Below are positions 9,205-16,623 of a stretch of DNA of 61,864 nt, piece by piece. Position numbers and translations under genes: made by a program. This DNA is from CAZUGA01 sp964619885 (GTDB lineage Bacteria; Pseudomonadota; Gammaproteobacteria; Methylococcales; UBA1147): contig CAZUGA010000026.1 of NCBI GenBank assembly GCA_964619885.1, positions 1 to 61,864 of the forward strand. The letters are read 5' to 3'. The notes under the pieces are model-generated. The model had not been told where the DNA came from and did no database searches. It saw only the letters and a list, made by a program, of their open reading frames with translations. Numbering within the stretch: the first letter of the stretch is position 1; every line of letters begins with the position of its first letter.

Positions 9205-9577
9205 GCATACCGATTCAATGCCCCTATCCGCCCCGCTCGCGAGCAAAAAAATATTGAATAAACCAAAACCTCAAGATTGAATGTCCAAGCAATTCGCCCA
9301 ATGATTGACTCAAGCGCTGACTACACATGAGTTCGCTACGTCCTGTTTTAACAATCCGACTCAAACCATCGCGTAGCGAATCGGACATTTCAATTTCTTC
9401 AAAGCAACTACTATGCCGCAATATATTTGCGGCACGTAGGTCCTAAAAAACCATGATGATTTTGGATTATCTGCGTGTTGCATCAGATAATGTGTAGGGC
9501 ATGGCAAGCAACAGCTTTATAATTTCAAAAATCGACAGAGGGAATTCGTCACTTCGGTGAGCAACGATTAAATCAAT

Positions 9578-9657
9578 AAATGGCCCTAAACAATCCACCG
9601 CTTGTTTCCTGTATGACCTTCAGCGGACGGTGCGGATATATCGATATAGCCTTGGCA
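9578..9657 (+). repeat. Leader element, copy A
   Basis: This stretch aligns with 14611-14687. The first 44 or so positions (from AAATGGC to CTTCA) agree at about 80 percent with one 3-nt gap. A 39-nt segment then follows in both copies with no length change, closed by an identical CCTTGGCA. The middle part varies but keeps a small hairpin with one pair exchanged (T-A here, C-G in copy B). It lies 77 bp before the ATG of the metallohydrolase gene. It may be a conserved 5' leader, a promoter region, or the remnant of a small mobile repeat. Confidence 0.55.
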
Positions 9658-9734
9658 ACATCGCATTCAGAATAAGACAGCTACTAAATGTCCAACCGCA
9701 AAACTCTTTAAATTACTCATCGAGCAAACAGTAT

Positions 9735-10691
9735 ATGACAACAACCAAAGCATGCCGGGAAATTTCGCCAAGCGTGGCGTTGATGCTTTTAGCCTTCTGT
9801 ATCTTATTCAATTCAGTCCCGCTAGCAGCCACACAACCTCCATTTGACCTCACCGAAGTAGCCGAGGGGCTATTCGTTCACAACGGCGTGAACGTCAGGC
9901 AGGATCAACCCAAGCACGACGATATCGCGAATATTGGTTTTATCGTCGGGGATGAATGTGTCGCCGTGATCGACACCGGCGGGTCAATTAAAGTGGGTCA
10001 ACGACTCAGGAAAACACTGCGCGAAACTACGCCTAAACCCATTTGTTACGTGATCAACACCCACGTACATTATGACCATGTGCTCGGCAACTACGCGTTC
10101 AAAAAGGATCAACCCAAATTTGTCGGACATCGATCTCTACGGGCCGCAATAGAAGCCAATCGAGCTTTTTTTCTAGATACCTTCGCAGAAGATCTGGGAC
10201 CCGACGCTAAACCCAGCTGGATCATCGCACCCACGCAAAACGTAAAAACTACAAAAACTATCGACCTGGGCAACCGAAAATTAGTCCTAACCGCGCATCC
10301 GACTGCGCACACCAACCAAGACTTGACTGTATTGGACGTTAAAACCAATAGTTTATGGATTGCCGATATATTGTTTATGCAACGCGTCCCGGTAATCAAC
10401 GGCAGTATCAACGGATGGCTAGCGGTCATCGACTCGCTAAAAAGCCAGAAATTTGACCGGGTTATTCCTGGACACGGTCCGGTTCGCGCAAATTGGCCCA
10501 ACGCGGTAAATCCCCAAATCCGCTATCTGAAGAAATTACGGTCAGAAATAAGGGCGATAATCAAAAATGGGGGGTTTTTGGAAGACGCGCTGGAGCAAGT
10601 CGGACATTCCGAACGCGGCAAATGGCTGCTTTTCGACGAATATCATAAACGAAACATAAGCCGTGCCTTTGCCGAATTAGAGTGGGAGTAA
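9735..10691 (+). CDS. Exported metallo-beta-lactamase-fold hydrolase (SoxH / quinoprotein-relay type)
   Basis: About 318 residues from the ATG at 9735; a GTG 35 codons upstream (9630) gives a longer frame, but only the shorter start places the hydrophobic signal segment (SPSVALMLLAFCILFNS) at the N-terminus. The zinc motif is INTHVHYDHVLGN, followed by HPTAHTNQDLTVLD, the IADILFM segment carrying the bridging Asp, and VIPGHGPV. This pattern matches periplasmic MBL proteins found with quinoprotein systems or named SoxH; the natural substrate of that group is poorly known. No sox or PQQ gene is adjacent. It ends in a strong shared terminator at 10730-10756. Copy A of the leader element lies upstream. 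Confidence 0.8.
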   Translation: MTTTKACREISPSVALMLLAFCILFNSVPLAATQPPFDLTEVAEGLFVHNGVNVRQDQPKHDDIANIGFIVGDECVAVIDTGGSIKVGQRLRKTLRETTPKPICYVINTHVHYDHVLGNYAFKKDQPKFVGHRSLRAAIEANRAFFLDTFAEDLGPDAKPSWIIAPTQNVKTTKTIDLGNRKLVLTAHPTAHTNQDLTVLDVKTNSLWIADILFMQRVPVINGSINGWLAVIDSLKSQKFDRVIPGHGPVRANWPNAVNPQIRYLKKLRSEIRAIIKNGGFLEDALEQVGHSERGKWLLFDEYHKRNISRAFAELEWE

Positions 10692-10729
10692 TCTCCCAGG
10701 CCGTATAAATCCTCTAGCTTTCATAACGA

Positions 10730-10756
10730 AAAAACCCGGGGGAAACCCGGGTTTTT
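10730..10756. terminator. Bidirectional intrinsic terminator
   Basis: AAAAACCCGGG, a GGAAA loop and CCCGGGTTTTT form an 11-bp stem with an A tract on one side and a T tract on the other. It lies between the convergent metallohydrolase (stop 10691) and heat-shock (stop 10776) genes and can end transcripts from both. Confidence 0.92.
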
Positions 10757-10775
10757 CAGCCCTAATCGGTTGCAA

Positions 10776-11240
10776 TTACGCAGCCTTTTCTTTATTGGCT
10801 TCGATCAAATGATCGGACGAAGCACCCTGAATTTCTATACTGCGAGGCTTCATCGCTTCCGGTAGCTCACGTACCAAGTCAATATGCAATAACCCATTTT
10901 CAAGGTTGGCGCCATCAACGCGGACGAAATCGGCAAGTTGAAAACGGTGTTCGAAAGACCGCTCTGCTATTCCCTGGTGCAAATACTGCTTCTTCCCACC
11001 AGCAGATTTAATGCCTTTTACCGTAAGCTGATTGCTCTTGGATTCGATTTCCAAATCGGACAATGCGAACCCGGCAACCGCCATGGTGATTCGATAGTGG
11101 TCTTCATCCACGCTTTCAATGTTATAAGGTGGATAACTGTTTTGGCCATGATCACCGCGTGTTGCAGCATCAATCAATGAAGCCAATCGGTCAAAACCGA
11201 CGGAAGAACGATACAAGGGTGAAAAATCAAATGTAGTCAT
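10776..11240 (-). CDS. ibpA: Small heat-shock protein, IbpA/Hsp20 family
   Basis: 154 residues from the ATG at 11240. This start is chosen over upstream ATGs because GAGG lies at correct spacing and the protein then opens MTTFDFSPLYRSSVGFDRL, the hallmark IbpA N-terminus. The alpha-crystallin domain covers roughly residues 35-130 with YPPYNIE, the AVAGF strand, LTVKGIK and AERSFEHRFQL, ending in LVRELPEAMKPRSIEIQ, which contains an IEI-like C-terminal anchoring motif. It is an ATP-independent holdase that binds unfolding proteins in the cytoplasm and hands them to DnaK/ClpB. Regulation is visible in the DNA: a sigma-32-like promoter at 11312-11339 and a ROSE-like thermometer covering the ribosome-binding site. 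Monocistronic, ending in the shared terminator. Confidence 0.95.
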   Translation of the reverse strand: MTTFDFSPLYRSSVGFDRLASLIDAATRGDHGQNSYPPYNIESVDEDHYRITMAVAGFALSDLEIESKSNQLTVKGIKSAGGKKQYLHQGIAERSFEHRFQLADFVRVDGANLENGLLHIDLVRELPEAMKPRSIEIQGASSDHLIEANKEKAA

Positions 11241-11244
11241 GATC

Positions 11245-11270
11245 ATATCCTCTAAGTTGTTAAGCAATAT
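11245..11270 (-). promoter_or_regulatory. ROSE-like RNA thermometer over the ibpA ribosome-binding site
   Basis: In the transcript, AUAUUGCUU pairs imperfectly with AGAGGAUAU across an 8-nt loop. The UUGCU anti-Shine-Dalgarno, the G opposite G, and the weak U-G and A-U pairs are the features known from ROSE elements that melt at heat-shock temperature. The hairpin hides the GAGG that serves the ATG at 11240. This is read from sequence; no folding energies were computed. Confidence 0.75.
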
Positions 11271-11630
11271 GAGTTAATGACAGTGCCGGTTTCGGCCCCT
11301 GCCAGAGTATAAAATGGGGGCAGTCGGCACAAATTCAAGTGTCCTGTGAATATTGCAACCGGGGCCGGGTAAGAACATACTAGCAATCCGCTATCCTGAC
11401 CTGTACTGCAATACCTAACTATATAATCGGCAACCAATCGATAAGGTGCTGCATATCAGGTCTCTTGGCCAATGGAATTGAAATAAAACGAAGACGTAGA
11501 AGGTCAATTCTTGTGTTTATAGCAGTCAAACTAAATCAATCTATCCTTAGTAGGTACACCGGAGTATACGACCACCCGCGATTGGTTAGAGACTACCCAA
11601 ATCCTTCTGCCCATTATTATCAGCAACTTT
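11268..11630. other. Divergent promoter region, ibpA / flippase
   Basis: About 360 bp between the minus-strand heat-shock gene and the plus-strand flippase. The half near ibpA holds the heat-shock promoter and leader described separately. On the flippase side I see no strong promoter and no convincing gene. Confidence 0.5.
11312..11339 (-). promoter_or_regulatory. Sigma-32 (heat-shock) promoter for ibpA
   Basis: Reading the minus strand, CTTGAAT is followed 13 nt later by CCCCATTT, close to the RpoH consensus CTTGAA and CCCCATNT. Transcription would start near 11305, giving a 5' leader of about 65 nt that carries the thermometer hairpin. Confidence 0.85.
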
Positions 11631-12977
11631 GTGCTAAAAATATTCAATTTACACCAAGGACATAAACGTTATCTTTCGAACACTTCTTGGTTGGTGGCCG
11701 AGCGAATCCTTCGGCTGGGCCTGGTTCTGTTTGTTGGAATATTCGTTGCGCGTTACCTGGGACCTAGCAAATTTGGATTATTAAATTACGCACAAAGCTT
11801 TGTCGCATTATTCACCACTGTGGCTACCCTAGGCCTAGAAGGAATTTTGGTTAGGGAATTGGTTAACCAATCTGATAGAGAAGGCGAACTTCTGGGTACC
11901 GCATTCATACTCAATCTGTTCGGTACGATGCTGATGTTCGTGCTTATCGCAATCGCGATATTAATTAGCAGCGACGATACATACGCAAATATTTTGATTT
12001 GGATTATCGCAGTACCGGTGGTACTTCATGCTTTCAACGTAATCGACTATAGCTTTCAATCCAAAGTTCAATCCAAGTTTGTTGTATTTATCCATACATT
12101 CCAGATTTTGGTTTCCTCGTTGATCAAAATCGCGTTGATTCTGTTCGAAGCGCCGCTTATTGCCTTTGCACTAATCAGCTTCATCGATGCGATCGCAATC
12201 GGCGCTGGATTGATCTGGATCTATCACCGACAATCCAATTCAGTGTTCAATTGGAAATGGAACGGCAACCTGGCCAAACAATTACTCAAAGACGCCTGGC
12301 CTTTGATGCTTTCAGGAATGGTGATTTCCATATACATGAGAATAGACCAGGTCATGATCAAAGAAATGCTCGATAACGAAGCTGTGGGAAATTACGCAGC
12401 CGCGGTAAAACTGAGTACGGCGTGGTACTTTGTGCCGGTTGCGATATCAACCTCGGTATTCTCAGCCATCGTAAATGGCAAAAAACTAGGTGAACAAGTT
12501 TATTTATCACGAATTCAAAAACTATTTGATTTTATGGTATGGATCGCAGTCGCAATTGCGGTTCCAACAACATTTTTGTCAGAATGGGTTATCAGTATTT
12601 TGTTTGGGGAGAACTATCTGCCTGCTGCCAACGTATTAAAAATTCACATCTGGGCGGGTATTTTCGTATTCCTGGGTGTCTCCAGCAGCAAATGGCTGCT
12701 GTCCGAGAATCTGACCTTATTTTCGTTCTATCGAACCTTCGTTGGCGCCGTCTGCAACATCATTCTCAATTACTTTTTGATAGGTCCGTACGGAATCGAA
12801 GGCGCCGCCTATAGTACGCTGATATCGCAATTTATTGCATCAGTATTGGTCTACGCAGCAACACCCAAAACCCGCAAAATATTTTTTATGCAACTGCAAT
12901 CCGTGGCGCTTGTTTTTGCTTTCCGCCATCTCAAGCCGTTGTACAGAAACTGGGTTGCAGCAAAGAAAAGCCCATAA
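11631..12977 (+). CDS. Flippase, polysaccharide biosynthesis / Wzx-like (MOP superfamily)
   Basis: 448 residues, nearly all hydrophobic helices (about 12-14). The N-terminal part has the family pattern ARYLGPSKFGLLNYAQSF and GLEGILVRELV, seen in O-antigen and exopolysaccharide flippases; the middle has MRIDQVMIKEMLDNEAVGNY, also typical. Such proteins move lipid-linked sugar repeat units across the inner membrane. The frame starts with GTG; no ATG gives a complete first helix. No glycosyltransferase, polymerase or other polysaccharide gene is near, so it is an orphan and its substrate cannot be guessed. The gene is followed by the gene-poor 12978-13754 stretch. Confidence 0.9.
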   Translation: MLKIFNLHQGHKRYLSNTSWLVAERILRLGLVLFVGIFVARYLGPSKFGLLNYAQSFVALFTTVATLGLEGILVRELVNQSDREGELLGTAFILNLFGTMLMFVLIAIAILISSDDTYANILIWIIAVPVVLHAFNVIDYSFQSKVQSKFVVFIHTFQILVSSLIKIALILFEAPLIAFALISFIDAIAIGAGLIWIYHRQSNSVFNWKWNGNLAKQLLKDAWPLMLSGMVISIYMRIDQVMIKEMLDNEAVGNYAAAVKLSTAWYFVPVAISTSVFSAIVNGKKLGEQVYLSRIQKLFDFMVWIAVAIAVPTTFLSEWVISILFGENYLPAANVLKIHIWAGIFVFLGVSSSKWLLSENLTLFSFYRTFVGAVCNIILNYFLIGPYGIEGAAYSTLISQFIASVLVYAATPKTRKIFFMQLQSVALVFAFRHLKPLYRNWVAAKKSP

Positions 12978-13302
12978 TCGTTGACCAAGTCAGAGAACAA
13001 CGCCGTTAGCAACGCCCGCCTGGATCCAACAACACCCAAACATCGCGTAGTCATAACTTTTCCCCGAACATCTGCGTGGCGTGCGTGTTAACCGAATATT
13101 TTATTTCAGCAAACGATATTAATCTGTGAAATATTCACGTTAACGCTGGTATAAATTCACAGCGAAAAGGGGAACATTTGGATAAAGTACGTGCTGAGGG
13201 ATCGCTATTGAGGGCATAAGGAAATGTCCGGTCAAGGAAGACCAACGGGAACCAAGGACGTCCCACCGCTTAATTTATTTTAGGCACTGCTTCATCGTAT
13301 CG

Positions 13303-13363
13303 GATCACCGCAGCTGGGTTGGTCAACGGATTGACTGTATAACCCAGTTGCGGAGATCTTTTT
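13303..13363 (+). terminator. Long nested hairpin followed by T5
   Basis: GATC-A-CCGCAGCTGGGTT pairs with AACCCAGTTGCGG-A-GATC (one A-A mismatch, one G-U pair). Inside the 20-nt loop GTCAA can pair with TTGAC. TTTTT follows at once. It may act as a terminator for the flippase about 330 bp upstream or for an unannotated small RNA. Confidence 0.6.
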
Positions 13364-13619
13364 CGCAATCCCCCCATCCTCAGTCACATTAATCAGCCGC
13401 ACTCAGCTGGGCCTGATAGTTGATCCAACTCCAAACAGTGAATATCACACGTTTCCAGCGGGAATACCGAACAGAATCGTCAGCATCATGTGCGTATAGT
13501 AACAATCAAAGGATGAATATTTAAACCGCATACGGATTAGCAAATCCAGGGACGAATACCCGGAAGCAAGGATAGCTTCCATAAATTTAAGCCAATATTT
13601 ACCTCCTCGCATATAGATG

Positions 13620-13668
13620 CCGCGGACATATCGTTGAAAACAATGATATCAACCCGCGGTATTTTTTT
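13620..13668 (+). terminator. Hairpin with CCGCGG base and T7 tail
   Basis: CCGCGG, a small internal loop, ATATCGTTG, an AAAA loop, CAATGATAT and CCGCGG form a two-part stem, followed by ATTTTTTTA. This is a good intrinsic-terminator shape in the plus direction, but there is no protein gene for about 640 bp upstream, which suggests a small RNA. Confidence 0.65.
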
Positions 13669-13754
13669 ATCTCACAAATTCTGAATCAACACCCATCATA
13701 TTCCGGTATACTTAAGCACCTGCGGAATCACACACCTTAGATTGATCATGTTAG

Positions 13755-14456
13755 ATGGGCTTTAGTCGGAATCTTGATATGTTCCCCTTTGCTTTCCTAA
13801 ATACCTCTAAATCCAAATTATCTTTGCCAAATGTGATTACTCGGCCAACAGGATTTTTACCCGGCCGAATAGCGAGGATAATTACAAATATTATCTCGGG
13901 GTTCATCATCGCAACTCTATTATTGGGTTGTACTGCATCCAGCACCCCCACCCAATTTTATCTGCTCAACCCCATCACCATCAACGAACCCGTCACACCC
14001 GCCACGACTAAATCACCGACGCTTGGGATAGGCCCGGTAACTTTACCAAAATATCTGGATCGTCCTGAAATTGTCTCACGCGTAGGTCCAAATAGGCTTA
14101 AGATCGATGAATTTCACTTATGGGCCGGGCCTTTAAAAGACAATATTCAGTTCGCTATTGCGGAAAATCTGTCCTTACTGGTCCCTAATAATGGCGTTAC
14201 TCTATTTCCCTGGAAAAAATCTGATGGCGTAACGTTGCGGATTTCAATCACGATTCGGCGCTTTGACATCGATCAATCCCAAGCCACATTAGTAGCAGAC
14301 TGGACCCAAGGTCATTCCGATCGCTTGGCAACACTATCAAGTCACCGTTCCAACATAAACGTGCCGGTAGCCGCGAATGATTATCCGGCAAAAGTATCGG
14401 CTTTGAACCAGGCACTGGAAGAATTCAGTAAAGAAATAGCGGCATCCATTCGATAA
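13755..14456 (+). CDS. PqiC-like (DUF330/YmbA) outer-membrane lipoprotein
   Basis: Up to 233 residues. A hydrophobic segment ends in the lipobox LLLGC (C59 from the first ATG), then the mature part begins PTQFYLLNP, with LGIGPVTLPKYLDRPEIV and FHLWAGPLKDNIQFAIAENL, the diagnostic PqiC/ABC-auxiliary pattern. PqiC works with the MCE protein PqiB and the membrane protein PqiA in a lipid-transport tunnel across the periplasm. Here no pqiA or pqiB is adjacent, so it is an orphan that may serve another MCE system. The true start is doubtful: the first ATG gives an unusually long signal region, and a GTG at 13833 would give a more normal one. It follows directly after a hairpin-terminator. Confidence 0.85.
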   Translation: MGFSRNLDMFPFAFLNTSKSKLSLPNVITRPTGFLPGRIARIITNIISGFIIATLLLGCTASSTPTQFYLLNPITINEPVTPATTKSPTLGIGPVTLPKYLDRPEIVSRVGPNRLKIDEFHLWAGPLKDNIQFAIAENLSLLVPNNGVTLFPWKKSDGVTLRISITIRRFDIDQSQATLVADWTQGHSDRLATLSSHRSNINVPVAANDYPAKVSALNQALEEFSKEIAASIR

Positions 14457-14610
14457 TCGAGAAACCAATTAATGACCCAGATACAAAGTTAAATTCCTTT
14501 GTATTATTAAACACTTCAACTAAATTTTAGTTGAAGGATTCAAACGCTACATCGCCAAACCTACGAACTAGACACCGAGCTGACACCTTTTCCCCCAAAC
14601 AAAAAAAATT

Positions 14611-14687
14611 AAATGGCTCTATACGAACCGGTTGTTTCCTATCTGATCTTCAAGTCACAACGTAGACACATTCATGTCGCCTTGGCA
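14611..14687 (+). repeat. Leader element, copy B
   Basis: Counterpart of 9578-9657: AAATGGC, TTGTTTCCT and CCTTGGCA blocks in the same order, with an identical 39-nt distance between the last two. The variable middle keeps a small hairpin (GACA, six-nt loop, TGTC). It ends 111 bp before the DUF2236 gene. Confidence 0.55.
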
Positions 14688-14726
14688 TCAACTTCCCCGT
14701 TGTCGACAATCTTGAAGATCAAATAG
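14639..14726 (+). ncRNA. Candidate structured leader RNA upstream of DUF2236 gene
   Basis: TGATCTTCAAG (14644-14654) is exactly complementary to CTTGAAGATCA (14711-14721); one mismatch further out, CTAT and ATAG also pair. Inside, ACAACG (14657-14662) pairs with CGTTGT (14698-14703) and encloses the small GACA/TGTC hairpin. Three nested stems within 88 nt are unlikely by chance and suggest a cis-acting RNA or a DNA cruciform. It overlaps leader copy B, although copy A lacks the long outer stem. Confidence 0.45.
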
Positions 14727-14798
14727 AAAACATTCAGCAGTATTGCCACCTGCAATTATTTTCACAGCCATTAAATATTAATAGCGAAGGGAGAGAAA

Positions 14799-16526
14799 AT
14801 GGATATGCATTGGAATGACGACGCGTTGGAACAATATCGGCAAACCGGTGATACTGATGTCGATCAATTGGTCGATTCGGTGTTGCCCGAGAGCGGCAGC
14901 GAATCGGTTGGCCGGCTTGGTTATAACGAAATGCTCGTATTGGCAGACCAACTGATCAAAACGCCGGAACTGGCATTTGTCAAACAGTCAAAGTTTGCTG
15001 CCAGGCTCAGCGAAAAACCTGCTAATCTGGTTGATTACTTCGATCCAATGCCCGCACCCGATTGGGTCGACCCCGCAAAAATCAAACTGGCGGCTAGATT
15101 ATGGCAAGAAAACACTTTGCCAACATTGATTGTACTTTATTCTGCCAGTCTCCCAGCGTGCTATTTGGTTAAGAACGGTATTCCCGCCTTATACCAAACC
15201 GATAAACTGAGAAAAGTCGACTACATTTTCCAACGCATCTACGAAACCGGGTTAATGCTCGCCGATACGATGGACCCAGGTGGGATCAATATCATCGAGG
15301 ATATCGATTTCGATGATGACAAACTATTGGAGCAAGCGCTAAAAAATCTGGACAGCGAAGGCAATTGGCAACAACAAGGCCGGTTATGCCATCGCGAATC
15401 TAACGGTACCGGGGTAACGCTGGCACAACAAGATGTACAATCCGAGATAGACAGATTGTCCGCCCAATCGAAACGCTATATTTGGGGCAAAGGTTACCTG
15501 GCCGCGAAAAAAGTTAGATTCCTGCATGCGTCAATGCGCTTCATGCTCAACAGTCCGCACCGTTGCTGCCCGTTCGGTCATGCAGAAAATCCGAAATCAC
15601 TGGCCGAAACATTGAGCCAGCGGGAACAGGCTTGGGATTCACAAAAACTAGGCGTCCCGATTAATCAAGAAGACTTAGCCTATACACTACTAACCTTTGG
15701 CTATCTGATTCCTCGCGGATTGGCCAAATGGGGTATCCCGGTAAGTTTGGAAGAGAAAGAAGCATTCCTGCACTTGTGGAAGGTCATTGGCTATATCATG
15801 GGTATTGAACCGGCGTTGATGACAGACGAATGGAATGAAGCTGAACTTTTATTTGAGAAAATAAAACAGCGCCAGGCAGGCTATTCCGAAGACGGGGTGG
15901 CGCTAACCGATACGCTGATGAAATTTTTGGCCGACTACCTACCGCATGTTCCCGGCTTTTCTGATCGGCTTTCAACCGTACTGATGATCAATCAACTCGG
16001 ATTGGAATCAGCCTCTTACATCATCCCTGAAGCGGAAATTAACGCAACCAATCGGTGGTGGCGGCGCGCATTTTACTGGGTCGCAGGAAAAATTTGCCGG
16101 CTGTTTTTCCGATTGCGTAGCAGAATTTTTAAACGCTTCACTCACCTCGGCGGGATGACCTTCGGCCGTTTGCACGAGGTTGGTCATCACCTGATCGAAA
16201 GCTGGCGCGGTGCCTACCTGAGAAAACCATTCTTTGTCCCTAAAGATTCAACAACGTGGATCAGAACACCCGGCTTCAACGCTGAACACGCCAAGAAACT
16301 TAAAAACTGGCGCCGCGAATTATTTTTTGCTGTTGCCGCGTGCCTAGTCCTATTGATCGTCGCGGTTTTCAGTTTCGCTGCAGCGTTCCCTTTGTGGCTG
16401 TTCATGGGCAAAAGTATGTTTTTAAATCTGATCGTTGTAGCGCTAACAACCTGGATCTCATCTATGCTATTGATGAACGCTTGGTTACCGGTTATATTCC
16501 GCAAACGACCGCAAATTACAGCCTAA
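14799..16526 (+). CDS. DUF2236 / MpaB-Lcp-like haem-protein homologue with C-terminal membrane region
   Basis: 575 residues. The central part has the DUF2236 pattern shared by MpaB oxygenases and the rubber oxygenase Lcp: KVDYIFQRIYETGLMLAD, then RYIWGKGYLAAKKVRFLHAS (about residues 226-245, H243), and PINQEDLAYTLLTFGYLIPRG with the AFLHLWKVIGYIMGI helix. In Lcp a His in this fold binds b-type haem; I cannot say which His does so here. Two hydrophobic helices at about 498-525 and 528-560 anchor the C-terminus in a membrane, which is unusual for Lcp. It lies 97 bp upstream of a hybrid kinase gene and may share its transcript. Haem binding and oxygenase activity are inferred from family only. 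Confidence 0.75.
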   Translation: MDMHWNDDALEQYRQTGDTDVDQLVDSVLPESGSESVGRLGYNEMLVLADQLIKTPELAFVKQSKFAARLSEKPANLVDYFDPMPAPDWVDPAKIKLAARLWQENTLPTLIVLYSASLPACYLVKNGIPALYQTDKLRKVDYIFQRIYETGLMLADTMDPGGINIIEDIDFDDDKLLEQALKNLDSEGNWQQQGRLCHRESNGTGVTLAQQDVQSEIDRLSAQSKRYIWGKGYLAAKKVRFLHASMRFMLNSPHRCCPFGHAENPKSLAETLSQREQAWDSQKLGVPINQEDLAYTLLTFGYLIPRGLAKWGIPVSLEEKEAFLHLWKVIGYIMGIEPALMTDEWNEAELLFEKIKQRQAGYSEDGVALTDTLMKFLADYLPHVPGFSDRLSTVLMINQLGLESASYIIPEAEINATNRWWRRAFYWVAGKICRLFFRLRSRIFKRFTHLGGMTFGRLHEVGHHLIESWRGAYLRKPFFVPKDSTTWIRTPGFNAEHAKKLKNWRRELFFAVAACLVLLIVAVFSFAAAFPLWLFMGKSMFLNLIVVALTTWISSMLLMNAWLPVIFRKRPQITA

Positions 16527-16623
16527 GGCCGTGCCTATGTTGTATCGAACAGTAGCGTATCAAAGCGAGATCCTTGATTTCGATAATATCCGTTAACAAT
16601 ATTCGTGCATTAATCCCAAGTTG

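Larger units (their letters stand above)
9076..9734. other. Regulatory intergenic region
   Basis: About 660 bp between the divergent molybdoenzyme and metallohydrolase genes. It contains an NtrC-type palindrome (9188-9204), a 7-bp-arm hairpin at 9467-9490 (TTATCTG, 10-nt loop, CAGATAA), and copy A of a two-copy leader element (9578-9657). I looked for a sigma-54 -24/-12 pair next to the NtrC-type site and found none convincing. A short minus-strand frame at 9224-9421 has no recognisable features. Confidence 0.6.
12978..13754. other. Gene-poor stretch with two hairpin/T-tract signals
   Basis: Nearly 780 bp without a credible protein gene on either strand. It contains two strong hairpins each followed by T residues in the plus direction (13303-13363 and 13620-13668) and a smaller hairpin at 13562-13580 (GGAAGC, 7-nt loop, GCTTCC). 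The first could end flippase transcripts; the second has no gene upstream that needs it, so one or more small RNAs are possible. The stretch could equally be a decayed gene region. Confidence 0.5.
14457..14798. other. Intergenic region with hairpins and leader element copy B
   Basis: About 340 bp. It contains an 11-bp-arm palindromic hairpin at 14514-14536 (CTTCAACTAAA, T, TTTAGTTGAAG) without a T tract just after it, copy B of the leader element (14611-14687), and a long-range stem (14639-14726). No gene is visible. AAGGGAGAG before the ATG at 14799 is a strong ribosome-binding site for the next gene. Confidence 0.6.

Noticed and set aside
9224..9421. Minus-strand frame of 65 codons in the nasA upstream region
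   Set aside because: No recognisable domain; it lies inside a region with regulatory sites and has no clear start signal.
11465..11665. Plus-strand frame of 66 codons before the flippase
   Set aside because: Overlaps the flippase start, rich in basic residues without pattern; no ribosome-binding site.
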